Shown: positions 1-8,769 of the stretch, piece by piece
How positions within the stretch are numbered: the first letter of the stretch is position 1
How the letters are laid out: each line of letters begins with the position of its first letter
Source: Ruicaihuangia caeni
Lineage (GTDB): Bacteria; Actinomycetota; Actinomycetes; Actinomycetales; Microbacteriaceae
Assembly (NCBI RefSeq): GCF_029952955.1
Contig: NZ_JASATX010000003.1
Location: 248,001-312,000 of the forward strand
Direction of reading: 5' to 3'
Length of the DNA stretch: 64,000 nt
Notes under the pieces: model-generated
Told to the model about the DNA's origin: nothing
What the model saw: only the letters and a program-made list of their open reading frames with translations
Database searches by the model: none
Made by a program: the position numbers and the translations under genes

Positions 1-13
1 GTTTGGGCATAGC

Positions 14-994
14 ATGCCGGTTATGGACACCCGAGCCCTGCTGAACGGCCAGCTCAAGCTGCGCCACTTCGTCCTGGCCCTCACCATCGCCGAACACGGC
101 AGCATCGTGAGGGCAGCTGAGCATCTCTTCGTCACCCAGCCAGTGATCAGCCGGGCCCTGCGCGAGCTCGAGCAGCTGCTCGGAGTTCCCCTCTTCGAGC
201 GCGGCGCACGAGGCGTGAGCCCAACGGTCTTCGCCGAGGTATTCCTCGAGCACGCTCGCGCCATCGTCGGTCACGTGCAGCAGGCCAAGGAGCACATCGA
301 CGAACTCGCCGACGCGACCCGGGGCGAGGTGACCGTCGGAACGTATGTGGCGGGCGGAAACCTACTGCTGCCCAGGGCGATTGCGTGGCTCAAGCGCGAG
401 CGTCCCCACCTGGTCGTGCGGGTACGCGAAGCGACGCCCGATCGCCTTCGCAGCAGCCTGGTGTCTGGCGATGTCGACCTCGTCGTGGGCCGGCTCACGC
501 CACAACGTGGCGACACTCCACTGAGGCAGATCGCCCTGTACCACGAGCCCTTCCGCATCGTCGCGCGCGCAGGCCACCCGCTTTTCCAGCAGGGACGGCC
601 GGAACTCGCTACGCTGCGCGAGCACCCGTGGGTACTGCCGGTGGGCCAGACCGCGTTGCGCGGTGAGTTTCTCGAAGCGTTCGCTCGGGAGCGGATCGCA
701 CCGCCCGTGGAGCAGGTCGAGTGCTCGTCGCCGATGACGATTCGCACAATGGTCGCGGAGACTGATTTCCTCGCGATCGTCCCGCACACCGTGGCGAGTT
801 CGGACCCATTGTTGCGCATGGTCGACCTCCCACTCGAAGCGGTAGGCCAGACCGTCGGGGTGACGATGCTCGACGACCGCACGGCGACACCGAGCACCGC
901 CTTCATGCTGAGTGCGCTCGAGCAGGCGGCCGCCGGCATCCGCGATTCGCTGCGTGACTCGACACCGTTCGCTAACGCTGGCGCAACCCCATAA
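14..994 (+). CDS. LysR-family transcriptional regulator
   Basis: A 326-residue LysR-type DNA-binding regulator. The N-terminal winged helix-turn-helix spans about residues 15-75 and contains the family pattern AAEHLFVTQPVISRALRELE followed by LGVPLFER; the remainder (about 95-310) is the periplasmic-binding-protein-like effector domain. Length is normal for the family. An ATG nine bases downstream of the chosen one is an alternative start. It lies 150 bp upstream of, and on the same strand as, the TPP-enzyme and cyclase genes, so control of those genes is a reasonable inference; the ligand is unknown. I saw no convincing T-N11-A operator in the gap after it. Family assignment is secure, target assignment is not. 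Confidence 0.93.
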   Translation: MPVMDTRALLNGQLKLRHFVLALTIAEHGSIVRAAEHLFVTQPVISRALRELEQLLGVPLFERGARGVSPTVFAEVFLEHARAIVGHVQQAKEHIDELADATRGEVTVGTYVAGGNLLLPRAIAWLKRERPHLVVRVREATPDRLRSSLVSGDVDLVVGRLTPQRGDTPLRQIALYHEPFRIVARAGHPLFQQGRPELATLREHPWVLPVGQTALRGEFLEAFARERIAPPVEQVECSSPMTIRTMVAETDFLAIVPHTVASSDPLLRMVDLPLEAVGQTVGVTMLDDRTATPSTAFMLSALEQAAAGIRDSLRDSTPFANAGATP

Positions 995-1147
995 CGGCGC
1001 CGTTGCCCAGGCAACACAGCCATGCCCTGACGGTGCGCGCGCAAGAATTTAGGCATTAGCGAGAACCGGCGCCAACGGGCAGCATGCTTGGGGCACCTGC
1101 GTATCTCGCGCGTGCCCCCGCCAGTCATGACGATGGAGTCCAGTTCT

Positions 1148-2785
1148 ATGCGCGTTTTCGAGAAGGTCGCCGACACCCTGGTCGAGCTTGGAGTGACCAC
1201 TGTGTTCGGGGTGATCGGCAGCGGCAATTACGAGGTGACCCGCGCGTTGATCGAGCGCGGCGCGCGGTACGTCGCTGCCCGACACGAGGGGGGTGCCGCT
1301 TCCATGGCCGATGCCTTCGCCAGGCTCGGCGACTCGGTGCCGGCGATCTCGCTGCATCAGGGATGCGGCCTCACCAATGCCATCACGGGCATGACCGAGG
1401 CCGCGAAGTCGGGATCGCCGATGATCGTGCTGACCGCCGAGGTCGCCGCCTCGGCCATCCACTCGAACTTCAAGATCGAGCAGGACCGACTGGTCGAATC
1501 GATCGGGGCTGTGAGTCTGCGCATCACTCGAGAGAGCGCGGCGCGCGACATAGAGCTCGCGTACCGCACTGCCGTGACCCGGCGTGTTCCTGTGGTGGTG
1601 AACCTTCCTCTCGACGTGCAGGCCGCGGAATCCACGGAACAGCACTCGCCTTCGTTGCCCGCGCTCCCGGACGCCCCTGCACCCGCGGCCGCAGACGTGA
1701 CTCGCATCGCTGACTTGATCCAGGCAGCGGAACGCCCGGTGATCGTGGCCGGTCGGGGTGCGCGGGGGGCCGGCCCTGAGCTGCGCGAACTGGCCGAAGC
1801 GGCGGGCGCGCTCGTCGCTACGTCGGCGGTGGCCCGCGGGCTGTTCAACGGCGATCCTTTCTCGCTGGACATCTCAGGCGGTTTCAGCACACCGCTGGCC
1901 GCGCGCTCTATCCAGGAAGCCGACTTGATTCTCTCGTTCGGTTCGGCGCTGAACATGTGGACCATGCGGCACGGCACGCTCATCGGAGAGCACGCCAAGG
2001 TCGTGCAGATCGACATCGACCCGATGGCCCCGGGCAAGCACCGCCCGGTCGATCTCGGGGTGGTGGGTGACGCCGCGGCAACTGCGGCCGCGTTGACTGC
2101 CGAGCTGCGTGGGCGTGGGCTTCAGCGCGAGGGATATCGCACCGGCCAGCTACGTGAATCGATTGCCCGCGAAGGCCGGTGGAACCAAGTGCCGTTCGAG
2201 GATCTCAGCGATGGTGAGCGCATCGACCCTCGCGCGTTGACAATCGCCTTGAACGACATGCTCGACGACGACCGCGTCATCGCCGTCGACTCCGGCAACT
2301 TCCTCGGCTACCCCAGTGCCTTCCTCGACATCCCAGATGAGAACGGGCTGGCGTTCAGCCAGGCATTCCAATGCGTCGGCCTCGGGCTCGCGAGCGCGAT
2401 CGGTGCTGCGTTCGCCCAACCCGAGCGGCTGCCGGTGTGCGGCACCGGCGACGGTGGTGCGCTCATGGCGGCAACCGAGCTCGAGACGGTGGCGCGCCTC
2501 GGCATCCCGATGGTCGTGGTCGTCTACAACGACGCCGCGTACGGCGCGGAACTCCACCACTTCGGCGAGAGCGAGCAGGACCTCGGGTTCATCACGTTCC
2601 CGGACACCGACTTCGCCGCCATCGCGCGCGGCTACGGCTACACTGCCGTCACCGTGCGCGAGAAGGCCGACCTCGAGCCCGTACGCTCGTGGCTGGAGGG
2701 CCCGCGCGATACGCCGCTGCTGATCGATGCGAAGATCGCGCGAGTCGAGTCGTGGTGGCTGGCCGAGGCGTTCAAGGGCCACTGA
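1148..2785 (+). CDS. Thiamine pyrophosphate-dependent enzyme (acetolactate synthase / benzoylformate decarboxylase superfamily)
   Basis: A 545-residue cytoplasmic TPP enzyme with the standard three-domain order: N-terminal PYR domain with the catalytic glutamate at about residue 47 (ARHEGG), a central domain, and a C-terminal PP domain whose GDGG...YND motif begins near residue 434 and binds Mg-diphosphate. The ATG at 1148 was chosen because GGAG lies about 10 bases upstream and the protein then starts like its family (MRVFEKVADTLVELGV); the frame stays open upstream to 1088. It sits between a LysR regulator and a cyclase-family gene on the same strand, suggesting a catabolic 2-oxoacid or diketone substrate. 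Motifs do not separate decarboxylase, carboligase or hydrolase activity. It is probably not the housekeeping acetolactate synthase because no small subunit gene follows. Confidence 0.88.
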   Translation: MRVFEKVADTLVELGVTTVFGVIGSGNYEVTRALIERGARYVAARHEGGAASMADAFARLGDSVPAISLHQGCGLTNAITGMTEAAKSGSPMIVLTAEVAASAIHSNFKIEQDRLVESIGAVSLRITRESAARDIELAYRTAVTRRVPVVVNLPLDVQAAESTEQHSPSLPALPDAPAPAAADVTRIADLIQAAERPVIVAGRGARGAGPELRELAEAAGALVATSAVARGLFNGDPFSLDISGGFSTPLAARSIQEADLILSFGSALNMWTMRHGTLIGEHAKVVQIDIDPMAPGKHRPVDLGVVGDAAATAAALTAELRGRGLQREGYRTGQLRESIAREGRWNQVPFEDLSDGERIDPRALTIALNDMLDDDRVIAVDSGNFLGYPSAFLDIPDENGLAFSQAFQCVGLGLASAIGAAFAQPERLPVCGTGDGGALMAATELETVARLGIPMVVVVYNDAAYGAELHHFGESEQDLGFITFPDTDFAAIARGYGYTAVTVREKADLEPVRSWLEGPRDTPLLIDAKIARVESWWLAEAFKGH

Positions 2786-2861
2786 CAGACCGAGCTCAGG
2801 GCTCCTGGCGACAGACGCAGGAGCCGACTGCGGCATCCGATTGCTACGAAGGAGAAGCATC

Positions 2862-3680
2862 ATGACCGACACCACCGTCACCTCGGCCGAAGCCGGGTCG
2901 AAGACCGGAATCGCCGCGCTGCTCGCCGACCTTGCAGACGGTCGCATCGAGGTGCTCGACCTCACTGCACCGCTCAGCGCGACGACACCCGCGCTGCGTC
3001 TGCCTGCACCCTTTCCGAACCTGATCGACCTCAGCCTCGAAAAGGTCGCCGCATTCGACGACGACGGGCCCTTCTGGGCGCACAACAACATCCACGTCGG
3101 TGAGCACTACGGCACGCACGTCGACGCACCCGCCCACTGGGTATCCGGTCGCGACGGCCGTGATGTGTCCCAGCTCCCCGTCGAGCGTCTGGTCGGCGAG
3201 GCCGCAGTGATCGACATGACGGCAGAAGTCGAGGCGGATCCTGACTTCCTGCTCGAGATCGAGCACATCGAGGCATGGCAATCCGAGCACGGTCCACTGC
3301 CCGTGGGCGGCTGGCTGCTCTACCGCACCGGGTGGGATCAGTACGGGCACGACGAGAAGCTGTTCCTGAACACGGATGCCGACGGAGCCTCTCACACCCC
3401 GGGAGTATCCGCGGCCTGCGCGAAGTGGCTGGCCGAGGAGACGCCGCTCGCAGGATTCGGCGTCGAGACCGTGGGGATAGACGCGGGCCGCGGATTCGAG
3501 CTCGACCCGCCCTTCCCGGTGCACTACCACCTGCTCGGCAATGACAAGTACGGCGTGACGTCTCTGAAGAACCTCGATCGGCTGCCCGCTCGAGGTGCGC
3601 TCATCGTCGTGACTCCGTTGCCGATCGTCGGCGGCACGGCTAGTCCCGCACGCGTGCTCGCGCTGGTCGAGCAGAGCTGA
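2862..3680 (+). CDS. Cyclase family protein (PF04199; kynurenine-formamidase-like metal hydrolase)
   Basis: A 272-residue protein of the cyclase family. The signature HYGTHVDAPAHW, about 90 residues in, supplies the metal-binding His/Asp residues typical of these manganese- or zinc-dependent amide, ester or cyclic-ketone hydrolases. A second conserved stretch (GVETVGIDAGRG) follows near the C-terminus. The start is fixed by AAGGAG seven to ten bases upstream of the ATG; an in-frame extension to 2727 overlaps the previous gene and is rejected. It is 76 bp downstream of the TPP enzyme on the same strand, so the two are probably co-transcribed. Family is clear; substrate is unknown. Confidence 0.88.
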   Translation: MTDTTVTSAEAGSKTGIAALLADLADGRIEVLDLTAPLSATTPALRLPAPFPNLIDLSLEKVAAFDDDGPFWAHNNIHVGEHYGTHVDAPAHWVSGRDGRDVSQLPVERLVGEAAVIDMTAEVEADPDFLLEIEHIEAWQSEHGPLPVGGWLLYRTGWDQYGHDEKLFLNTDADGASHTPGVSAACAKWLAEETPLAGFGVETVGIDAGRGFELDPPFPVHYHLLGNDKYGVTSLKNLDRLPARGALIVVTPLPIVGGTASPARVLALVEQS

Positions 3681-3751
3681 CCGCCGCAGAGCGTGGTCGA
3701 CAGCTCGTCGTGCGCCGTGACGGACCGGTGCGAGTTCGTTAACCTGTGGCT

Positions 3752-4177
3752 ATGACAGCGCAGTCACGACCGATCGGGTTCTGGTTGAAACTCGTCGACC
3801 GGTTGATCGACGACCGATTCATCACCGTGCTCGAAGAGCACGGCGTCACGCGGCGACAGTGGCAATTGCTGAACGTGCTCTCGGCCGGCGAGGCCGATGT
3901 GGCTCGCCTCGACGCTGCCGTGGCGCCGTTCATCGAGGGAGCCGACGGCGAGTCGTCGGTCGAGCACTTGACCGAACTCATCGAGAGCGGCTGGGTGGGA
4001 GCCACTCAGGGCGGCTATGAGATCACGGAGCGCGGCTCGGTCGCCTTCGGCAGGCTCAGCGAGGTGGTGAGCCAGCTTCGGGATGACCTCGGGTCGGATG
4101 TCGACGAAGCCGACTACGACACGACGCTGCGCACGCTCGAGGCGATGGCGCGCAACCTCGGGTGGCGCGAAGACTGA
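3752..4177 (+). CDS. MarR-like winged-helix regulator
   Basis: A 141-residue protein with a MarR/PadR-type layout: N-terminal helices (GFWLKLVDRLIDDRF), a central winged helix beginning RRQWQLLNVLS, the wing (GGYEITERG) and a C-terminal helix. The ATG at 3752 is preferred over an in-frame GTG six bases earlier; no strong ribosome binding site distinguishes them. It lies convergently between the cyclase gene and the hydratase gene. It probably senses a small molecule, but target and ligand cannot be inferred. MarR membership is suggested by architecture rather than a diagnostic motif. Confidence 0.7.
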   Translation: MTAQSRPIGFWLKLVDRLIDDRFITVLEEHGVTRRQWQLLNVLSAGEADVARLDAAVAPFIEGADGESSVEHLTELIESGWVGATQGGYEITERGSVAFGRLSEVVSQLRDDLGSDVDEADYDTTLRTLEAMARNLGWRED

Positions 4178-4189
4178 CGCCACCGAGGA

Positions 4190-4207
4190 GCCCCGCCGTC
4201 ACGGGGC
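4190..4207. terminator. Short GC hairpin between convergent genes
   Basis: A 6-bp stem (GCCCCG/CGGGGC) with a 6-base loop sits between the convergent MarR-like and hydratase genes. There is no T tract on either side, so it is only a weak terminator candidate. Confidence 0.25.
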
Positions 4208-4238
4208 CCCGGCATCCGCGAGCCCGCCGTGGTGGTGA

Positions 4239-5024
4239 TCAGACGAAGCGGGCCGTGACCGGGCCGAGTGCGCCGAAGTGCGCCGTCACTGTGTCGCCGG
4301 CGGATACCGCAACCGCGGCGCAGACCGATCCGGGCATCACGACTTCGCCTGCCTCGAGTGAGACCCCAAGTTGCCCGAGCGTGTTCGCAAGCCACACGAG
4401 CGACCCGATCGGCGATCCGAGCACGGCTCCGCCGGCGCCGGTGTCGACGACCGCGCCGTTCTTGGTGAGCACGCATCCCGTCGTGAAGAGGTCGATGTCG
4501 CGCAGCTCCACCGGCCTGGTGCCGAGTACGACGCCGCCCGAACTCGCGTTGTCGGCGATCGTGTCGACGAGGGTGATCTTCCAGTCGGCGATGCGCGAGT
4601 CGATGATCTCGATCGACGCGATCGCGTAGTCGACGGCCTGGATCGCCTCAGCGACCGTCACGCCCGGGCCGGCGAGCGGCTTCTTGAGCATGAACGAGAT
4701 CTCAGGCTCCACCTTCGGGCTAATGAATCGGCTCGCCTCGATCGGCATCGAGTCGAGGTGGAACATGTCATCGAGCAGCACGCCGTAGTCGGGCTGGTCG
4801 ACGCCGAGCTGCCGTTGCATCGCAAGCGAGGTGAGCCCGACCTTGCGCCCTCGGATCGTGCGTCCGGATGCCGTCCATGCCGCTACCTGGTGCTGCTGGA
4901 TCGCGTACGCGTCGGCGACCTGCAGCCCTTCGACCGTGGAGGTGATCGGCGCTATGGGCTGCTTGCTGTCGTACGCGGCGAGCAGTGCGTCTCCGAGACG
5001 GGCGTGGTCGGTGCTGGCGGTCAT
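4239..5024 (-). CDS. mhpD: 2-keto-4-pentenoate hydratase (2-oxopent-4-enoate hydratase) family
   Basis: A 261-residue member of the fumarylacetoacetate-hydrolase-like hydratase/4-oxalocrotonate decarboxylase family. Visible family features are GRKVGLTS near the N-terminus, the metal-binding stretch KVEPEISFML, and NASSGGVVLG. The enzyme adds water to 2-oxopent-4-enoate to give 4-hydroxy-2-oxovalerate, the substrate of the aldolase encoded at 6921-7967. The decarboxylase relative cannot be excluded from motifs, but with aldolase and dehydrogenase nearby the hydratase is favoured. The ATG at 5024 has AGGAAGAGAG upstream; the open frame continues to 5291 but that part is the end of the IclR gene. 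It is 68 bp downstream of iclR on the same strand. Confidence 0.87.
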   Translation of the reverse strand: MTASTDHARLGDALLAAYDSKQPIAPITSTVEGLQVADAYAIQQHQVAAWTASGRTIRGRKVGLTSLAMQRQLGVDQPDYGVLLDDMFHLDSMPIEASRFISPKVEPEISFMLKKPLAGPGVTVAEAIQAVDYAIASIEIIDSRIADWKITLVDTIADNASSGGVVLGTRPVELRDIDLFTTGCVLTKNGAVVDTGAGGAVLGSPIGSLVWLANTLGQLGVSLEAGEVVMPGSVCAAVAVSAGDTVTAHFGALGPVTARFV

Positions 5025-5092
5025 GCGGTTGCGTTCTCTCTTCCTTGGGGCGCTGATCGCCGTCTGCGGCGACGGCGGTGTAATCGTCGGAC

Positions 5093-5899
5093 TCAGGCGG
5101 TGCGGCGGTCGGCTTCGCGCGGGGTCTTCGGAGCGCGGTATCCGAGCCGGATCGAAAGCTGCTCGGCACCGTCTCGTACCGCCTCGACCCAGTGCTCCTG
5201 GGGCTGCTGCTCCCAGCGCGGCACGGGCACCGAGGTGCTGATGGCCGCGACGACGGCTCCACTCGCATCGCGCACGGGCGCGGCAACGCACGTCACGTTC
5301 TCGGCCGACTCCTCGCGCTCGAAGGCGACGCCGTCGTGGCGCACCTGTTCGAGTTGCGCTTCGAGTTCCGCGATGGTCCCGATCGAATTCGCGGTGAGCT
5401 TCGGCAGCCGAGTTCCGTCGGGAAAGAGCACTCGCACCTGGTCTGCGGTCAGCGCGGCGAGCAGGGCCTTGCCCAGCGCCGTCGCGTTGGCAGGCAGCGT
5501 CTTGCCGATGCTCGACGGCATGCGCACAATGTCCCTCGCCTCGATCTTGGCGAGATAGAAGACCTCGGCGCCCTGGCGGAGCGCGACGCTCACAGTCTCG
5601 CCCAGACGGTCCGACAGCATCCGGGCGACTTCGTTCGCTGCCGCCAACATGTCGAAACGTGCCGAATACGCGTTGCCGAGCTGCAGTAGGCGCACACCGA
5701 GCCGGAACACTCCCCGAGACTCGTCCTTCTCCAGGTATTCGCGCGCAACCAGCGTGTTGATGAGCTCGTGCACGCTCGTGCGCGGCAGCCCCGTGAGCTT
5801 CACGACCTCGGCAGCCGAGAGCTCGGTGTCGTCAGCGAGGAAGAGTTCGAGGATATCGAACGTGCGCATGACTGCGGGGGTGAGCCTTGCCATGCGCAC
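5093..5899 (-). CDS. IclR-family transcriptional regulator
   Basis: A 268-residue IclR regulator. The N-terminal winged helix-turn-helix (about residues 8-65, including LSAAEVVKLTGLPRTSVHELINTL written in shorthand here as the LSAAEV...TSVHEL segment) is followed by the effector-binding domain with the family pattern GKALLAAL and CVAAPVRD. Translation may start at GTG 5899 or at ATG 5893. It is divergent from the acetaldehyde dehydrogenase and precedes the hydratase on its own strand, so it is placed to control both arms of the lower meta pathway. The intergenic space contains two near-identical 15-bp repeats that are good operator candidates. Confidence 0.92.
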   Translation of the reverse strand: MRMARLTPAVMRTFDILELFLADDTELSAAEVVKLTGLPRTSVHELINTLVAREYLEKDESRGVFRLGVRLLQLGNAYSARFDMLAAANEVARMLSDRLGETVSVALRQGAEVFYLAKIEARDIVRMPSSIGKTLPANATALGKALLAALTADQVRVLFPDGTRLPKLTANSIGTIAELEAQLEQVRHDGVAFEREESAENVTCVAAPVRDASGAVVAAISTSVPVPRWEQQPQEHWVEAVRDGAEQLSIRLGYRAPKTPREADRRTA

Positions 5900-5912
5900 A
5901 TGCTAGCATCCT

Positions 5913-5946
5913 GTCGATAGTTCGAACGGCTGTCGAAATATCGAAC
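5913..5946. promoter_or_regulatory. Paired 15-bp direct repeats, candidate IclR operator
   Basis: GTCGATAGTTCGAAC (5913-5927) and GTCGAAATATCGAAC (5932-5946) match at 12 of 15 positions and start 19 bp apart. Each is itself partly palindromic (TCGA...TCGA; TTCGAA). They occupy nearly all of the 58-bp divergent gap between iclR and the acetaldehyde dehydrogenase gene and end directly before the AAGGAGG ribosome binding site at 5947-5953. IclR dimers commonly bind such sites; binding here is inference. Confidence 0.6.
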
Positions 5947-5957
5947 AAGGAGGCGCC

Positions 5958-6917
5958 ATGGGCGGCAAAGCGGCTGCGAACGCAGCCATCATCGGGTCGG
6001 GGAACATCGGTACCGACCTCATGATCAAGATCCTCCGCGGCAGCGGAACCCTCGCGATCAAGGCGCTGGTCGGAATCGACCGGCAGAGCGACGGACTCGC
6101 CAGAGCGCAGCGCCTCGGCGTCGAGGCGATCGCGACCGGCGTTGATGGCTTGATCGCGCATCCCGTCTTCGAAGAGATCGACATCGTGTTCGATGCCACC
6201 TCGGCCGGCGCGCACAAGGTCAACGCCGAGAAGCTGCTCGCCGCGAAGCCGTCGATTCGACTGCTCGATCTCACCCCCGCCGCGATCGGCCCGTATTGCG
6301 TGCCGGTGGTCAACCTCGAGGAGCACCTCGACGCGCCGAACCTCAACATGGTCACCTGCGGCGGCCAGGCGACGATTCCGATCGTGGCTGCCGTATCGAG
6401 TGTGACGAAGGTCGCCTACGCCGAGATCGTCGCGTCGATCGCCAGCAGATCGGCCGGGCCGGGCACGCGCGCCAATATCGACGAGTTCACGGAGACCACC
6501 TCCGCCGCCATCGAGTCGATCGGGGGCGCCCAGAAGGGCAAGGCCATCATCGTGCTGAACCCGGCCGAGCCTCCGTTGATGATGCGCGACACCGTGTTCA
6601 CGCTCTCGGAGCCCGCCGACCAGCACGCCATCGAAGCGGCGATCGAGCAGATGGTCGCCGAAGTCAACCAGTATGTGCCGGGCTACCGCCTCAAGCAGCA
6701 GGTGCAGTTTGAACTCATCGATGTGCCGGTCAACATTCCGGGCGTCGGTCAGTTCTCGGGTCTCAAGACCAGTGTCTTCCTCGAGGTCGAGGGTGCGGCG
6801 CACTACCTGCCGGCGTATGCCGGAAACCTCGACATCATGACGTCGGCAGCGCTGCGCACCGCCGAGACGATCGCTCAACGCGCGGAGTCGCGCCGCAGCA
6901 CGCAGGAGGTGGCCTGA
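5958..6917 (+). CDS. mhpF: Acetaldehyde dehydrogenase, acylating
   Basis: A 319-residue enzyme of the DmpF/MhpF family converting acetaldehyde, NAD+ and CoA to acetyl-CoA. The N-terminal nucleotide-binding loop is [11 protein letters not shown] (about residues 11-21) and the acyl-accepting cysteine is Cys134 in [11 protein letters not shown]. Length matches the family. AAGGAGG lies four bases before the ATG. It is followed after three bases by the aldolase gene; the two enzymes form a channelling complex in characterised systems, and adjacency here fits that. Regulation by the divergent IclR protein is likely. Confidence 0.96.
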   Translation: MGGKAAANAAIIGSGNIGTDLMIKILRGSGTLAIKALVGIDRQSDGLARAQRLGVEAIATGVDGLIAHPVFEEIDIVFDATSAGAHKVNAEKLLAAKPSIRLLDLTPAAIGPYCVPVVNLEEHLDAPNLNMVTCGGQATIPIVAAVSSVTKVAYAEIVASIASRSAGPGTRANIDEFTETTSAAIESIGGAQKGKAIIVLNPAEPPLMMRDTVFTLSEPADQHAIEAAIEQMVAEVNQYVPGYRLKQQVQFELIDVPVNIPGVGQFSGLKTSVFLEVEGAAHYLPAYAGNLDIMTSAALRTAETIAQRAESRRSTQEVA

Positions 6918-6920
6918 GCC

Positions 6921-7967
6921 ATGTTCAACCGCAACACGTTCAACCCCGCGAGCGACAAGCTCTTCATCTCCGACGTCACTCTGCGCGACGGCAGTCACGC
7001 GGTGCGGCATCAGTACAGCGTGCAGAACGTGCGCGACATCGTCGCCGCGCTCGACAAGGCGGGCGTCGACAGCGTAGAGGTCGCGCACGGTGACGGGCTC
7101 AACGGCTCGAGCGTGAACTACGGCTTCGCCGCGCACTCCGATGTCGAGTGGATCGAGGCCGCGGCTGAGGTCGCTGACCGAATCGCGATCGCGACACTGC
7201 TGCTGCCAGGAGTCGGTACCATCCACGATCTCAAGCGGGCGGCATCCGCAGGCGTGAGCTACGTGCGCATCGCGACGCACTGCACGGAGGCTGACGTCTC
7301 GGTGCAGCACATCGAGACCGCGCGCGAGATCGGCCTCAACACCACCGGCTTCCTGATGATGAGCGCCATGACCCCTGCGGCCGAGCTCGCCAAGCAGGCG
7401 AAGCTGATGGAGAGCTACGGCGCGCAATGCGTCTACGTCGTCGACTCGTCAGGCGCCCAGACCATGGACGACGTCACCGACCGCGTGAACGCGATGCGCG
7501 ATGTGCTCGAGCCGACCACCGAGATCGGCATCCACGCGCACCACAATCTCTCGCTCGGTGTCGCGAACAGTGTCGCCGCCGTGAAGGCGGGCGCGAACCG
7601 CGTCGATGCAAGCCTCACGGGCATGGGGGCCGGCGCCGGCAACGCGTCACTCGAGGTGTTCATCGCGGTCGCCGACAAGCTGGGTTGGGTGCACGGCACC
7701 GACCTCTTCGCCCTCATGGATGCCGCCGACGACATCGTGCGGCCGCTGCAGGTGCGACCGGTGCAGGTCGACCGCGAGACGCTGGGCCTCGGCTACGCGG
7801 GGGTCTACTCGTCGTTCCTGCTGCACGCCGAGCGCGCGTCGGCGCGTTACGGCATCCCGACGATCGAAATCCTGATGGAGCTCGGAAAGCGCAAGATGGT
7901 CGGCGGTCAGGAAGACATGATCGTCGACGTGGCGCTCGACCTCATCAAGCAACGCGAGGCAGCGTAG
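6921..7967 (+). CDS. mhpE: 4-hydroxy-2-oxovalerate aldolase
   Basis: A 348-residue DmpG/MhpE-type aldolase that splits 4-hydroxy-2-oxovalerate into pyruvate and acetaldehyde. The HMGL-like TIM barrel starts with [16 protein letters not shown] (catalytic Arg and metal-binding Asp near residues 18-24) and carries the metal-binding IHAHHN stretch near residue 198. The C-terminal region (GYSSFLL-type communication domain, here [13 protein letters not shown]) is the part that contacts the dehydrogenase partner. It is translationally close to mhpF (3-bp gap). A stem-loop follows 45 bp after the stop codon. Confidence 0.96.
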   Translation: MFNRNTFNPASDKLFISDVTLRDGSHAVRHQYSVQNVRDIVAALDKAGVDSVEVAHGDGLNGSSVNYGFAAHSDVEWIEAAAEVADRIAIATLLLPGVGTIHDLKRAASAGVSYVRIATHCTEADVSVQHIETAREIGLNTTGFLMMSAMTPAAELAKQAKLMESYGAQCVYVVDSSGAQTMDDVTDRVNAMRDVLEPTTEIGIHAHHNLSLGVANSVAAVKAGANRVDASLTGMGAGAGNASLEVFIAVADKLGWVHGTDLFALMDAADDIVRPLQVRPVQVDRETLGLGYAGVYSSFLLHAERASARYGIPTIEILMELGKRKMVGGQEDMIVDVALDLIKQREAA

Positions 7968-8012
7968 CCGTAGCCTCACCAACTGTCGTGGGGACTGGCC
8001 CACGGCTCATTG

Positions 8013-8045
8013 CGAAAGCGCTCTCGCCTCGGCGGGGCGCTTTCG
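8013..8045. terminator. Bidirectional stem-loop between mhpE and dcd
   Basis: A perfect 9-bp stem, CGAAAGCGC with GCGCTTTCG, around a 15-base loop. It lies between the convergent aldolase and dCTP deaminase genes and can serve both strands, although the following T run is short. Confidence 0.6.
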
Positions 8046-8073
8046 TGTATCTCGGCGCGGCCGCTGGCCCTGC

Positions 8074-8679
8074 TCAGTTGCCGCGGCTGCCGGCGTCGGT
8101 GACCGAGACGTCGGTGCGGTGGAAGTTCTTGTACGAGCGCGACGCGGTGGGCCCGCGCTGGCCGTGGTACCGGCTCGAGTACACGCTCGAGCCGTAGGGG
8201 TGCTCGGCCGCTGAGCTCAACCTGAAGAAGCAGAGCTGGCCGATCTTCATGCCCGGCCAGAGCTTGATGGGCAGGGTCGCCACATTGCTGAGCTCGAGCG
8301 TCACGTGCCCTGAGAAGCCGGGGTCAATGAAGCCGGCTGTCGAGTGCGTCAGCAGCCCCAGGCGGCCGAGCGAGCTCTTGCCCTCAAGCCGGGCGGCGAC
8401 GTCGTCGGGCAGCGTGACCTGCTCGAACGTGGAGGCGAGCACGAACTCGCCCGGATGCAGCACGAATGACTCCGCCGCGTCGACCTCGACCAGCCGCGTG
8501 AGCTCGGGCTGGTCTTCTGCCGGGTCGATATAGGGGTACTTGTGGTTGTCGAAGAGCCGGAAGAACCGGTCGAGGCGCACGTCGACGCTCGACGGTTGCA
8601 CCATTCCGAGGTCGAGCGGTTCGAGCGCGATGCGCGACGCGGCGATCTCGGCCTTGATGTCTCTGTCACTGAGCAGCAC
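8074..8679 (-). CDS. dcd: dCTP deaminase, probably dUMP-forming
   Basis: A 201-residue dCTP deaminase of the dUTPase superfamily. The conserved core ([16 protein letters not shown], then [15 protein letters not shown] with the catalytic glutamate) and the C-terminal [11 protein letters not shown] substrate-lid segment are intact. The core closely resembles, from memory, the bifunctional mycobacterial enzyme that makes dUMP directly from dCTP, so combined deaminase/dUTPase activity is likely. It supplies dUMP for thymidylate synthesis in the cytoplasm. It lies 90 bp downstream of an SDR gene, separated by a strong hairpin, so it probably has its own promoter. Confidence 0.95.
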   Translation of the reverse strand: MLLSDRDIKAEIAASRIALEPLDLGMVQPSSVDVRLDRFFRLFDNHKYPYIDPAEDQPELTRLVEVDAAESFVLHPGEFVLASTFEQVTLPDDVAARLEGKSSLGRLGLLTHSTAGFIDPGFSGHVTLELSNVATLPIKLWPGMKIGQLCFFRLSSAAEHPYGSSVYSSRYHGQRGPTASRSYKNFHRTDVSVTDAGSRGN

Positions 8680-8718
8680 GCAGCCAGAATATGCGACCGG
8701 CGGCGGGCACCGCTGAGG

Positions 8719-8757
8719 GGTGACGGATGCCGCGGCGAGCGCCCGGCATCCGTCACC
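8719..8757. terminator. 14-bp perfect inverted repeat between SDR gene and dcd
   Basis: GGTGACGGATGCCG (8719-8732) pairs perfectly with CGGCATCCGTCACC (8744-8757) across an 11-base loop. Its position just after the SDR stop codon suggests a terminator; there is no T tract. The arms contain the octamer GGATGCCG that is over-represented across the window. Confidence 0.5.
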
Positions 8758-8769
8758 GTGCGATGGCGG

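Noticed and set aside
4371-5558. Long plus-strand frame opposite the hydratase and IclR genes
   Set aside because: Low-complexity Arg-rich translation and full overlap with two well-supported genes on the other strand.
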